A program made the position numbers and the translations under genes. Source: Auraticoccus monumenti (GTDB lineage Bacteria > Actinomycetota > Actinomycetes > Propionibacteriales > Propionibacteriaceae). Taken from it: a stretch of 64,000 nucleotides of DNA. Positions 44,503-53,470 of this stretch are shown piece by piece (within the stretch, counting starts at the first letter, position 1; every line of letters starts with the position of its first letter). The notes under the pieces were generated by a model, which was not told the origin of the DNA, searched no databases, and saw only the letters and a list, made by a program, of their open reading frames with translations. Location of the stretch: assembly GCF_900101785.1 (NCBI RefSeq), contig NZ_LT629688.1, positions 2,356,001-2,420,000 of the forward strand, in the 5' to 3' direction.

Positions 44503-45981
44503 TCAGAAGGCGGCCAGGCGGGGGTTGCTGCGGTCCTCGGTGGCGACGAGGACATCCAGCAGCCGCTCCAGCATCTCCAGCCGGAGGCCGGCCGAGCCGG
44601 GGTCGCGCCACAGGTTGGTGAGCTCTCCGGGGTCGGCGGCGAGGTCGTACAGCTCGCCGTCACGGGGCCGGCTGGTGGCCGGGGGACCGTGGTGGACCAC
44701 CAGCTTGGTGCTGGCGTGGCGCAGCATCGTGGTGTGCACCGGAGGGTCGTAGGGCGCGCCGCTGTCGCGGTACTCGCTCAGCGCCCACCCGCGGGGGCAC
44801 CACGACGGGTCCCCGACGAGCAGGGGCAGCAGCGAGCGGCCCTGTCCACGGGGCAGCGCCTCCGGCAGCCCCGCCGCCTCCAGCAGCGTGGGGGCCAGGT
44901 CGATCCACTGCACCAGGTCCTCCCGGACCGTCCCCGCGGCCACCCGGTCGGGCCACCGCACGAGCAACGGCACCCGCACCGAGCAGTCGAACATCATCGG
45001 TCCCTTGAGCAGCATCTGGTGGTCCCCGAGCAGCTCGCCGTGGTCGCTGGTGAAGACCACCACGGTGTCCTCCCGCAGCCCCAGCTCGTCCAGGGCGTCC
45101 AGCACCCGGCCCACCTCGTCGTCGACCAGGCTGACCATGGCGTAGTACTGCGCCTTGATCTCCTGGATCTCCTCGGCGCTGTGCTCGGCGAACCCCCGCG
45201 CCCGGCCGGCTGAGGAGCGTCGGGACGCCTCGGTCCAGACCGCAGGCTTGTCCGCCAGCTCGTCGGGCACCGTGGACGGCGGCGGCAGCGTCTCGGCGCA
45301 GTACCGGGCGCGGTACTCCGGTGGGGAGCCGAACCCGTGGTGGGGGTCGAAGAAGTTGGCCACCAGGCAGAAGGGTTGCCCTCGCTCCCGGCGCAGGAAC
45401 CCCAGCGCCTCCTCCGCCACCCAGTGGCTGTAGTGCGCCTCGGTGGGGAGCGTGTCGAAGGCCGCCGGCCCCTGGGCCAGGGTGCGGGCCAGCACACCGG
45501 GGAAGTGCTGCTCCAACCACCCGTGGTACGCGTTCTGCGAGGAGCTGACGTAGGGGTCGTGGGCCCACCGGAAGGTGCTGAAGCCGTCGTCCAGGCGGGG
45601 CTCCACCCTGCCGCCGGCGGCGGCGCCGAGGTGCAGCTTGCCCACCAGCCCGCAGTCGTAGCCGACGTCGGCCAGGGCGCGGGTGAAGAGCTCCTGGTCC
45701 GCGGGCAGATCCACCCCGTTGGCCCACTCCCCGTGGTTGCGGGGGTAGCGGCCGGTCATCAGGCTGGCGCGGGACGGGCCGCAGACCGGGGACTGGACGT
45801 AGCACTGCGTGAGCCGGGCCCCCTCGGCGGCGAGGCGGTCCAGGTGGGGCGTGTCGATGTGCGGGTTCCCCGCGGCGCCCAGGGCGTCCCAACGCTGCTG
45901 GTCGGTGCACAGCAGCAGGATGTTCGGGCGCTGCCCAGCCTCTCGGCGGGGGCTTTCGTCGACCTGCTCGTCCACGGGCAC
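44503..45981 (-). CDS. type I sulfatase
   Basis: A 492-residue sulfatase without signal peptide. The formylglycine motif CGPSR (Cys67) stands in SPVCGPSRASLMTGRYP; metal ligands include Asp27 (LLLCTDQQRWD) and the SDHGELLGDH motif with Asp and His. It would remove sulfate from a glycan unit in the cytosol, where a separate formylglycine-generating enzyme must mature it; none is in this window. The start is set by a leaderless -10 box (TACGCT, 45988-45993) six bases before GTG 45981. Divergent from the ABC importer. Confidence 0.93.
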   Translation of the reverse strand: MPVDEQVDESPRREAGQRPNILLLCTDQQRWDALGAAGNPHIDTPHLDRLAAEGARLTQCYVQSPVCGPSRASLMTGRYPRNHGEWANGVDLPADQELFTRALADVGYDCGLVGKLHLGAAAGGRVEPRLDDGFSTFRWAHDPYVSSSQNAYHGWLEQHFPGVLARTLAQGPAAFDTLPTEAHYSHWVAEEALGFLRRERGQPFCLVANFFDPHHGFGSPPEYRARYCAETLPPPSTVPDELADKPAVWTEASRRSSAGRARGFAEHSAEEIQEIKAQYYAMVSLVDDEVGRVLDALDELGLREDTVVVFTSDHGELLGDHQMLLKGPMMFDCSVRVPLLVRWPDRVAAGTVREDLVQWIDLAPTLLEAAGLPEALPRGQGRSLLPLLVGDPSWCPRGWALSEYRDSGAPYDPPVHTTMLRHASTKLVVHHGPPATSRPRDGELYDLAADPGELTNLWRDPGSAGLRLEMLERLLDVLVATEDRSNPRLAAF

Positions 45982-45987
45982 GTCCGC

Positions 45988-45993
45988 AGCGTA
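45988..45993 (-). promoter_or_regulatory. leaderless promoter -10 box for the first sulfatase
   Basis: On the minus strand TACGCT is followed by six bases and GTG at 45981. Confidence 0.55.
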
Positions 45994-46054
45994 GGAAGCG
46001 GCTCCGGAGGGCGGCAACGTTCTGACTGATCCGGGCGGGTTCTAGGCAGAAGCG

Positions 46055-46084
46055 TTGACCGGCCCCCGGGGGGCTTCCTACGTT
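46055..46084 (+). promoter_or_regulatory. promoter of the ABC importer operon
   Basis: TTGACC (46055-46060), an 18-base spacer and TACGTT (46079-46084) make a good sigma-70-type promoter, 36 bases before the binding-protein ATG. The spacer contains the C5/G6 dyad CCCCCGGGGGG, which might be an operator half. Confidence 0.65.
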
Positions 46085-46119
46085 CACGGCTCATCAACGT
46101 CGATGCGAAGGGCCTGTGG

Positions 46120-47613
46120 ATGACTCAGCACACGATCGGACGGGCCGGTGGCCCAGCGTTCAGCCGCCGGACCCTGGTGGCCGGCGCCGGACTGGCCGGG
46201 ACGGCCGTGGCCAGCCCCTGGCTGGTGGGGTGCACGGGCGGCGGGGAACCCGCGGCCCCCGCCACGGACGGTGGCGCCGACACCGGGACGGTGACCTGGT
46301 GGGACCAGTTCCGCCCCCTCACCCAGCTCTTCGAGGAGCAGCTGTTCACCCCGTTCGAGGAGAGCCACCCGGGCGTCACCGTCGAGCGCCGCGAGATGGA
46401 CGGCCCGGCGATGGGTCAGGCCCTCCAGCTCGGCCGGCGCAGCAACCAGCTCCCCGACGTGCACTCGCTGGCGGGGCTGGACGGCTCACCGGCCTCGCTG
46501 CAGGCCGCGGGCTGGTTCCAGCCCCTCGACGACTTCGTCGACGTGGACGCCTCCCCGGTGGCGGACCTGCTGCTGGACGGCGTGCACCGCTTCGACGGCG
46601 AGCTGTACACGGTGCCCGTGTTCAGCAGCCGCTGGCACGACGCCATCCCCTGGCTCAACACCGAGCTGGTGGAGCAGGCCGGTCTGGACCCCGAGGACGG
46701 CCCGGCCAGCTGGGACGAGTTCCGGGCCGCGCTCCGCACGCTGGACCAGAGCAGCGGCGACGACGTCCACCCCCTGGTGGTGGCGGCCAAGGCCCCGCCG
46801 TACCTGGTCGCCCTGCTGGACCGGCTGGCGATGTCGGCAGGAGGCGTGGGTCCGGTGGATCCGCGCACCGGCGAGTACGCCTACACCACCGACCCCTACC
46901 TCGAGGCGATGGAGCTCCTGCTCTCGCTGCAGCAGGACGGGTTGGTCCACCCGTCCTCCGCCTCGATGGACACCCGTGACGCCCGGGCCCGCTGGGCGGC
47001 CGGCGAGGCCGCCGTCTACCTCTGGGGGCCCTGGTTCATCGGCGGGCTCACGGTCCAGGACACCGCCGCCATCGAGCGCGGCGTCGGGGTCTGGCAGCTG
47101 CCCACCTCCGACGGCACCCCGCCGCACCTCTACAGCGGCCCTCCCGGCGGCACCTTCTGGGTCTCGTCGCAGGCCGTCCACGCCCGGCTCGGCGCCCAGA
47201 TCATGATGTCCATGGTGGAGCCGGAGTTCCAGCGCATGCTGGCCGGCGCCATGGACCAGCCCCCGGTGCTGACCGAGGTGGTGGCCGAGGCCGACGTCCA
47301 CCCCGCCTACCGTCGCAACGTGGAGCTGATGGCCGAGAGCGTCCACATGGCACCCGTGCCCCAGGTGCGCAACCCCGACGTCTCCCGCGTCCTGGCCGAG
47401 ATGCGCCAGATCGACCCCGGGATCGGGCAGATCGTCCAGGCCGCCCTCACCGACTCCAGCTCGGACTGGCGCTCGGCCCTGCAGACCTACCAGGACGCGA
47501 TCACCGCCGAGCGCGACCGGGCCATCGAGGCGGTCACCGCCGACGGGGCCACCGTCTCCGTGGACGACTGGCGCTTCGAGGGCTGGCAGCCCGGGCAGGA
47601 CCACCAGCAGTGA
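46120..47613 (+). CDS. ABC sugar transporter substrate-binding protein (Tat lipoprotein)
   Basis: A 497-residue family-1 solute-binding protein. Its N-terminus has a twin-arginine motif (FSRRTLVAGAGLAG) and a lipobox ending LVGC at about residue 38, so it is probably a Tat-exported lipoprotein. The body has typical ligand motifs (DTGTVTWWDQFRP, VPVFSSRWHDAIPWLN). It captures the substrate for the coupled permeases. GAAGGG lies seven bases before the ATG. Its 3' end overlaps the first permease gene by four bases. Most similar in layout to binding proteins for oligosaccharides. Confidence 0.92.
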   Translation: MTQHTIGRAGGPAFSRRTLVAGAGLAGTAVASPWLVGCTGGGEPAAPATDGGADTGTVTWWDQFRPLTQLFEEQLFTPFEESHPGVTVERREMDGPAMGQALQLGRRSNQLPDVHSLAGLDGSPASLQAAGWFQPLDDFVDVDASPVADLLLDGVHRFDGELYTVPVFSSRWHDAIPWLNTELVEQAGLDPEDGPASWDEFRAALRTLDQSSGDDVHPLVVAAKAPPYLVALLDRLAMSAGGVGPVDPRTGEYAYTTDPYLEAMELLLSLQQDGLVHPSSASMDTRDARARWAAGEAAVYLWGPWFIGGLTVQDTAAIERGVGVWQLPTSDGTPPHLYSGPPGGTFWVSSQAVHARLGAQIMMSMVEPEFQRMLAGAMDQPPVLTEVVAEADVHPAYRRNVELMAESVHMAPVPQVRNPDVSRVLAEMRQIDPGIGQIVQAALTDSSSDWRSALQTYQDAITAERDRAIEAVTADGATVSVDDWRFEGWQPGQDHQQ

Positions 47614-48590
47614 CCTCCTTCCCGGCCACGGCCCCGGCCGCGCCGTCCGCCGCCGGTGGAGGAGGAGCCGCCCCGCGGCGGGGCCGACCAGGGGTGCTGG
47701 CCAGGGCGCGTCGGAGCTGGTGGGTCTACCTGTTCCTGCTCCCCACCTTCGTGGGCTACGGGCTGTGGACGGTCTACCCGCTGCTGGCCAGCTGGTGGTA
47801 CGCCTTCCTGGACTGGCCCGGCTTCGCGCTGAGGGGTGAGTTCGTCGGGCTGGAGAACTTCGAGCGGCTGCTGGGCGACGACCTGTTCTGGAACGCCTTC
47901 GGCAACTCGCTGGTGTTCATGGTGGTGGCGGTGCCGATCCGGGTCGGGGGCGCGCTGCTGCTGGCCCTGGTGCTGAACAGCCGGCTGACCCCGCTGCGCG
48001 GCCTCTTCCGCACGCTGATCTTCCTGCCCGTGGTGACCACGGGGGCGGTGATCGGGGTGGTCTTCACCCTGATCCTGGACGCCGGCGGGCCGGTCAACGC
48101 GGCGCTGCTGCGGGTGGCCCTGCTGGAGTCACCGGTCGGCTTCGCCGCCGACTCCGACACGTCCCTGGGTGCCGTCATCGGGGTCTGGGTGTGGAAGTGG
48201 CTGGGGATCACGATGATCTACTGGCTGGCCGCCCTGCAGACCATCCCGCCCGAGCTGGGCGAGGCGGCCAGGGTCGACCGGGCGGGGCCGGTGCGGGAGT
48301 TCCTGCACATCACCCTGCCGCTGCTGGTGCCCTTCCTGGTCATCATCACCCTGATCGACATGGTCGGCGCGCTGAACGTCTTCGACCTCGCCAACACCCT
48401 CACCGGTGGCGGACCCGCCTACTCCTCGGAGGTGATCGAGATCTTCATCTACCGCACCGCCTTCGAGGCCACCGTCCCCGAGCTGGGCTACGCCTCGGCC
48501 GCGGCCGTGCTCTTCGGCCTGCTGACCATCGCCCTGGCCGTGGGGCAGGCCCTCGGGGTCCGCGCCGTGCGTCGCCGGAGCCTGACGTGA
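47610..48590 (+). CDS. ABC sugar transporter permease (MalF-type)
   Basis: A 326-residue permease with six membrane helices after a Pro/Gly/Ala-rich cytoplasmic start. The EAA loop that contacts the ATPase is LGEAARVDRAGPVREFLHIT. The GTG overlaps the binding-protein stop (GTGA) and its own stop overlaps the second permease start in the same way. No ATPase gene is in the locus, so a shared MsiK-type ATPase encoded elsewhere is expected, as is usual in actinomycetes. Confidence 0.93.
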   Translation: MTSFPATAPAAPSAAGGGGAAPRRGRPGVLARARRSWWVYLFLLPTFVGYGLWTVYPLLASWWYAFLDWPGFALRGEFVGLENFERLLGDDLFWNAFGNSLVFMVVAVPIRVGGALLLALVLNSRLTPLRGLFRTLIFLPVVTTGAVIGVVFTLILDAGGPVNAALLRVALLESPVGFAADSDTSLGAVIGVWVWKWLGITMIYWLAALQTIPPELGEAARVDRAGPVREFLHITLPLLVPFLVIITLIDMVGALNVFDLANTLTGGGPAYSSEVIEIFIYRTAFEATVPELGYASAAAVLFGLLTIALAVGQALGVRAVRRRSLT

Positions 48591-49504
48591 GCGCGCCGGC
48601 GAGGACGGCGACCCCGGTCGTCGGGTCCACCCCGCCAGCCACCGGTCCGGGCCCCGGGGCCGGCGGCGTCCGACGGCGTCGACGACCCCGTGGCCGGCTG
48701 CTGGTCGGCGTCGGGCTCGCGCTGTTCTGCCTGGTCTGGATCTACCCGTTCCTGTGGGTGCTCTCGGCCTCCTTCAAGGAGCAGGGCGACATCTTCGGCC
48801 AGGGTCTCGCGCTGCTGCCGGAGACCCTGGTGTGGGACAACTACGTGCGGGCCTGGGAGCAGGTCGGCTTCAGCCGCTACTTCGTCAACTCCGTGGTCAT
48901 CACCGCGGCCACCGTGGCGCTCATCGTGGTCCGCAGCGCGCTGGCCGGCTACGTGCTGGGTCGCTGCGACTTCCCGGGCAAGAAGCTGGTCATCGGGATC
49001 TTCCTGGTGACCTTCTTCCTGCCCGAGGGCTACACGATCATCCCGGTGACCCAGCTGACCGACTCCCTCGGGCTGCTCAACACCCACGCCGGGGTCGTCC
49101 TCGGTCTGGGTGCCGGCGGCCACGTCGCGGCCACCCTGCTGTACGCCGGGTACTTCCGCAGCCTGCCGATGGAGCTGGAGGAGAGCGCCCGGGTCGACGG
49201 CGCCGGACCGGTGACGATCTTCTTCAGGATCATGCTGCCGCTGGCCTGGCCGGTGACCGCGACCGTGATCATCCTGCAGTTCCTGACCGCCTGGAACGCC
49301 TACCTGCTGCCGTTGGTGTTCACGCTGAGCCAGCCGGACCTGCGCACCCTCGCCGTCGGCATGACCAGCTTCGTCGGCGAGTACAGCACCGACTACTCCG
49401 GTCTCGCCGCCGCCGCGGTGATCTCCCTGCTGCCGGTGATGGCGGTGTTCATCTCGATGCAGCGCCACTTCGTCGACAGCATCGCCGGCGCCGTCAAGCA
49501 GTGA
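48587..49504 (+). CDS. ABC sugar transporter permease (MalG-type)
   Basis: A 305-residue permease with six helices and an Arg-rich N-terminus. The EAA loop is ELEESARVDGAGPVTIFFRI. It starts at GTG 48587 inside the preceding stop. Together with the first permease it forms the channel of a CUT1-type importer. The final residues DSIAGAVKQ are typical of the family. Confidence 0.93.
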   Translation: MSAPARTATPVVGSTPPATGPGPGAGGVRRRRRPRGRLLVGVGLALFCLVWIYPFLWVLSASFKEQGDIFGQGLALLPETLVWDNYVRAWEQVGFSRYFVNSVVITAATVALIVVRSALAGYVLGRCDFPGKKLVIGIFLVTFFLPEGYTIIPVTQLTDSLGLLNTHAGVVLGLGAGGHVAATLLYAGYFRSLPMELEESARVDGAGPVTIFFRIMLPLAWPVTATVIILQFLTAWNAYLLPLVFTLSQPDLRTLAVGMTSFVGEYSTDYSGLAAAAVISLLPVMAVFISMQRHFVDSIAGAVKQ

Positions 49505-49540
49505 CCCGCCCACCACCCACCCCCTGACTAGGAGCCCCAC

Positions 49541-51199
49541 GTGCCCCCGACCGCACCCGACGCCCTGATCACCGTCGACGACCGCAGCACCGACACCGCC
49601 GTGCCGGCCCGGATCCGCGACGAGGTGTACGGCCACTTCCTGGAGTCGGCCTTCTTCGGCAACATCGAGGGCGGGGTGCTCGACGAGGGGTCACCGCTCT
49701 CGGTGACCGCGCCCGGACCTCTCCAGGGCTGCCGCCGCGACGTCATCGACGCCTGCCGCGAGCTGGGCCTGCCGGTGGTGCGCTGGCCCGGGGGCAACTT
49801 CACCTCCGCCTACTGGTGGACCGACGGCACGGGCCCCCGCGACGAGCGTCCCCGGCGGCTCGAGCTGGCCTGGGGGTCGGAGGAGAGCAACCGGTTCGGC
49901 ACCCCGGAGTTCCTGGCCTGGTGCGCGGCGGTGGGGACACGGCCCTACCTGGCCCACAGCGCCCGCTCGGTGGAGGACGCGGTCCGCTGGGTGGAGTACA
50001 CCAACTACGCCGGCGACACCGAGATGACCCGCCGCCGGACCGCCGACGGGATCACCGAGCCGGCCGGCGTGCGCTGGTGGGGTCTGGGCAACGAGGTCTA
50101 CGGCCCGTGGCAGATGGGGCACCGTCCGGTGGAGCAGTACGTGGCCGACGCCCGCGAGCACGCCCGCTTCATGAACCTGGTGGACCCCGGGCTGTCCTTC
50201 GTGGCGGTGGGGGACCAGGACCCGCGGTGGAACCGCGCGGTGGTCCAGGGGCTGGGCGACGTCGTCGACCACGTCTCGCTCCACCTGTACGGCGGTGCGG
50301 AGCACCTGACCACGCCCACGCGCGAGGAGTTCGAGGCCGTCGTGGCCCAGCCCGTCTGGTTCGAGGCCGCCGTGCAGGACTGCGCCTCCCAGCTCCGTCG
50401 GTTCCAGCGGGAGGCCGGGCACGAGCGACCGCTGGCCATCGCCCTGGACGAGTGGAACATCCGCCACCACGAACCGGCGGACTGGCCGGAGCCACAGCCC
50501 GGGGAGGACGGCGGCATCGCCCCGCGCGACCCGGCCGGCACCGGAGCCGGCACCGCGGTCTCGGCGGAGGGGGCGGTGCGGCGTCACCGGGTCAACCGCT
50601 ACAGCCCCCGCACCCTCGCCGACGCCCTCTTCTACTCCGGGGTGTTCCACGCCATGCACCGGGCGGCCTCGCTGCCGGTGCCGGTGGGGATGGCCAACAC
50701 CGTCAACCTGGTCAACGCCAACGGGCTGCTCGCGGTGCGTCCGGGCGGGCTGGTGCGGACGCCGACCTACCACGTCTGGGACCTCTACCAGAACCACACC
50801 GGGAGGGTCGCCCTCCCCACCCGGCTCGAGGCCCCGGCGCGGCAGCAGCAGGTCCGGCAGGGAGCCGAGCACGCGGAGGGGGGCTACCTCCACCGGCCCG
50901 CCACCGTCTCGCTGCTCGACGTCTCCGCCACCACCGACGAGGATCACGGCACCCTCTACCTCAGCGTGGTCAACCGCTCCGCGGACCGGGACCTGACCGC
51001 GGAGCTGCACCTCACCGGTCGTCGCCTGCCCGCGACCGCGGTGGTGCGCGACCTGGGGGCGGGGGAGTCCGACCTCTTCGCCCACAACACGCTGCAGGAC
51101 CCCGAGCGGATCGCGCTCTCCGCACCCCGCGAGGTCTCCCTGACCGGAGGGTGCACCTTCCCGGCCCACTCGGTGACGGTGCTGGAGGTGGCGCTGTGA
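49541..51199 (+). CDS. GH51 alpha-L-arabinofuranosidase
   Basis: A 552-residue intracellular glycosidase. The (beta/alpha)8 catalytic domain shows the acid/base Glu185 in GLGNEVYG and nucleophile Glu304 in ALDEWNI, with the usual RWPGGNF and YSPRTLADALFYSGVF stretches; a C-terminal beta domain follows. There is no signal peptide. GH51 enzymes release alpha-L-arabinofuranose and a few cut other beta-1,4 links, so the exact sugar is not certain. AGGAG lies seven bases before the GTG. The stop overlaps the sulfatase start (GTGA), tying arabinose release to desulfation. Confidence 0.92.
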   Translation: MPPTAPDALITVDDRSTDTAVPARIRDEVYGHFLESAFFGNIEGGVLDEGSPLSVTAPGPLQGCRRDVIDACRELGLPVVRWPGGNFTSAYWWTDGTGPRDERPRRLELAWGSEESNRFGTPEFLAWCAAVGTRPYLAHSARSVEDAVRWVEYTNYAGDTEMTRRRTADGITEPAGVRWWGLGNEVYGPWQMGHRPVEQYVADAREHARFMNLVDPGLSFVAVGDQDPRWNRAVVQGLGDVVDHVSLHLYGGAEHLTTPTREEFEAVVAQPVWFEAAVQDCASQLRRFQREAGHERPLAIALDEWNIRHHEPADWPEPQPGEDGGIAPRDPAGTGAGTAVSAEGAVRRHRVNRYSPRTLADALFYSGVFHAMHRAASLPVPVGMANTVNLVNANGLLAVRPGGLVRTPTYHVWDLYQNHTGRVALPTRLEAPARQQQVRQGAEHAEGGYLHRPATVSLLDVSATTDEDHGTLYLSVVNRSADRDLTAELHLTGRRLPATAVVRDLGAGESDLFAHNTLQDPERIALSAPREVSLTGGCTFPAHSVTVLEVAL

Positions 51200-52737
51200 C
51201 GCGCGCCGCGGGCAGCCCTGAGCGGACCGGGCCCACCAACATCCTCTTCCTGATGACAGACCAGCACACCGTCACCACCCTGGGCTGCCACGGCAACACG
51301 GTGGTGGAGACGCCGCACCTGGACCGGCTGGCCGCCTCGGGGACCCGGTTCTCCGACTGCTTCACCCCGACCGCCATCTGCACCCCCGCCCGAGCCAGCC
51401 TGCTGACCGGGGCCGCCCCGTTCCGGCACAAGCTGCTGGCCAACTACGAGCGCAACGTGGGCTACATGGAGGACCTGGCCGACGACCAGTTCACCTTCCC
51501 CGAGGCGCTGTCGGCGGCGGGCTGGAACCTGGGTCTGGTGGGCAAGTGGCACGGGGGCGTGCGGCGCGACGCCGCCAGCTACGGCTTCGAGGGCCCGCAC
51601 TTCGAGGGCTGGCACAACCCGGTGGACCACCCGGACTACCTCGCCTACCTGGCGGAGCGCGACCTGCCGCCCTACCGGATCAGCGACCTCGTCCGCGGCA
51701 CGACGCCGAACGGCGGGGAGGGGAACCTGCTGGCGGCCCGGCTGCACCAGCCCCTCGAGGCCACCTTCGAGCACTACCTGGTCACCCGGAGCATCGAGAT
51801 GATGGAGCGCTTCGCCAGCGGCGAGGGGACGCGGGGGGAGGCGCCGTTCTTCCTGGCCACCCACTTCTTCGGCCCGCACCTGCCCTACATCCTCCCCGAC
51901 GAGTGGTACGACCGCTACGACCCCGACGAGATCGAGCTGCCGGCCTCGGTGGCGGAGACCTTCGAGAACAAGCCCCCGGTGCAGCGCAACTACTCCGGTC
52001 TGTGGACCCACGACACCCTGGGCGAGGCCACCAGCCGCCAGCTGATCGCCAGCTACTGGGGCTACGTCGCCATGATCGACCTGGAGATCGGTCGCCTCCT
52101 GGACGCCCTGGAGCGGCTCGGGCTGACGGACACGACCAGCGTCCTGTTCACCGCCGACCACGGGGAGTTCACCGGCGCCCACCGGCTGCACGACAAGGGG
52201 CCGGCCATGTACGACGACATCTACCGGATCCCGGGGATCGTCGCGGTGCCCGGACAGCCGCCGCAGGTGCGCGAGGAGCTGGTCAGCCTGACCGACTTCA
52301 CCGCCACCATCCTCGACCTGGCCGGGCTGCCGACGGCTCCGGCGGTGGACAGCCGGTCCCTGCTGCCGCTGGTGCGCGGGGAGCGGGTGCCGTGGTCCCC
52401 GACGCTGCTGGCGGAGTACCACGGGCACCACTTCCCCTACCCGCAGCGGATGCTGCGGACCCGCACCCACAAGCTGGTGGTCAACCCCGAGTCGGTCAAC
52501 GAGCTCTACGACCTGGTGCAGGACCCCGACGAGCTGGTCAACCGGGTGGGGGACCCCGCGCTGGCGGAGGTGGAGCACGCCCTGATGCACGAGCTCTACC
52601 GGCAGCTCCGCGACCGGGGCGACAACTTCGCCCACTGGATGACGCCGATGTACGACGTGGGGGAGGCCGACTACGACTCGACCATGAGCTCCTTCGAGAA
52701 CGGTAGGCACGCCGCTGGGTCCGACGCCGGACCCTGA
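51196..52737 (+). CDS. type I sulfatase, second copy of the locus
   Basis: A 513-residue sulfatase. The formylglycine motif is CTPAR (Cys62) in TAICTPARASLLTG; metal-site motifs are FLMTDQHT and FTADHGEFTGAHRLHDKG. It has no signal peptide. It differs clearly from the other sulfatase (44503-45981), so the two probably act on different sulfate positions or sugars. It is translationally coupled to the GH51 gene and is the last gene of the operon, which ends in a hairpin. Confidence 0.93.
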   Translation: MTRAAGSPERTGPTNILFLMTDQHTVTTLGCHGNTVVETPHLDRLAASGTRFSDCFTPTAICTPARASLLTGAAPFRHKLLANYERNVGYMEDLADDQFTFPEALSAAGWNLGLVGKWHGGVRRDAASYGFEGPHFEGWHNPVDHPDYLAYLAERDLPPYRISDLVRGTTPNGGEGNLLAARLHQPLEATFEHYLVTRSIEMMERFASGEGTRGEAPFFLATHFFGPHLPYILPDEWYDRYDPDEIELPASVAETFENKPPVQRNYSGLWTHDTLGEATSRQLIASYWGYVAMIDLEIGRLLDALERLGLTDTTSVLFTADHGEFTGAHRLHDKGPAMYDDIYRIPGIVAVPGQPPQVREELVSLTDFTATILDLAGLPTAPAVDSRSLLPLVRGERVPWSPTLLAEYHGHHFPYPQRMLRTRTHKLVVNPESVNELYDLVQDPDELVNRVGDPALAEVEHALMHELYRQLRDRGDNFAHWMTPMYDVGEADYDSTMSSFENGRHAAGSDAGP

Positions 52738-52741
52738 GCAC

Positions 52742-52777
52742 GCGGGCGGGGCGATGTGGAGGCTCGCCCCGCCCCGC
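52742..52777. terminator. hairpin terminator between sulfatase and tetR genes
   Basis: GCGGGCGGGGCGA pairs with TCGCCCCGCCCCGC with one bulged base and a nine-base loop, five bases after the sulfatase stop. It may also stop transcripts of the convergent TetR gene. Confidence 0.7.
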
Positions 52778-52843
52778 ACCACCGCACCGATCAGCCGCAG
52801 GGCGTCCTCGCCGGGTTCCTCGCGGTCGACCGTGCCGTCACCG

Positions 52844-53470
52844 TCAGCGAGCGGTCCCGCCGCCGGGGGCGTGGTGCGCGTGCAGGAGCGCGGGCACCAC
52901 CACGTCGTCGACGACGTGGGCGAGGAAGACCTCGTCGAAGGGCAGCCCGCGCAGCAGCCGCGCAAGCAGCATCGAGGACGCCACCTCGTCCACGATCGCG
53001 GTGTCGGCGCCCTCGGCGAGCTCGCCGCGGTCGACGGCGCGGAGCAGCACCTCGGGGGCGAGGTGACCCGTGCTGGGGTAGCGCAGGTCCAGCTCGGCGG
53101 CCAGCGCGGCGTCGGAGGACTTGGCCTGCATCAGCCCGATGGTCAGCCTCCCGTCGAACCCCTCCAGCGTCTCGGCCACGCCGCGGCAGTGCGCCAGCAG
53201 GTCCTCGCGCAGGGACGCGGTCGGCTCCGGGGCGGCCACCCGCCCGACGTAGGCGTCCATCGCGGCGAGCACGAGCTCCCGCTTGCCGCTCCAGCGGCGG
53301 TAGACGCTGGACTTGGCGGTCCCGGAGCGCTCGGCGACGGCCTCGATGGAGAAGCCCTCGTAGCCCCGTTCGGCCAGCAGCTCCCGGGTCGCGGCGAGGA
53401 TCGCCTCGTCACGTCGGGGGTCGCGCGGTCGGCCGGTCAGCACGGGAGGAGACGCTACCGGCTCGCTCAC
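52844..53470 (-). CDS. TetR family transcriptional regulator
   Basis: A 208-residue repressor. The helix-turn-helix (about residues 22-68) reads AILAATRELLAERGYEGFS, then ERSGTAKSSVYRRWSGKREL. The C-terminal domain is of the TetR_C type with a helical ligand pocket. The GTG overlaps the stop of the alcohol dehydrogenase gene, so the two are one operon, and the regulator probably represses it through the dyad at 54547. Confidence 0.9.
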   Translation of the reverse strand: MSEPVASPPVLTGRPRDPRRDEAILAATRELLAERGYEGFSIEAVAERSGTAKSSVYRRWSGKRELVLAAMDAYVGRVAAPEPTASLREDLLAHCRGVAETLEGFDGRLTIGLMQAKSSDAALAAELDLRYPSTGHLAPEVLLRAVDRGELAEGADTAIVDEVASSMLLARLLRGLPFDEVFLAHVVDDVVVPALLHAHHAPGGGTAR

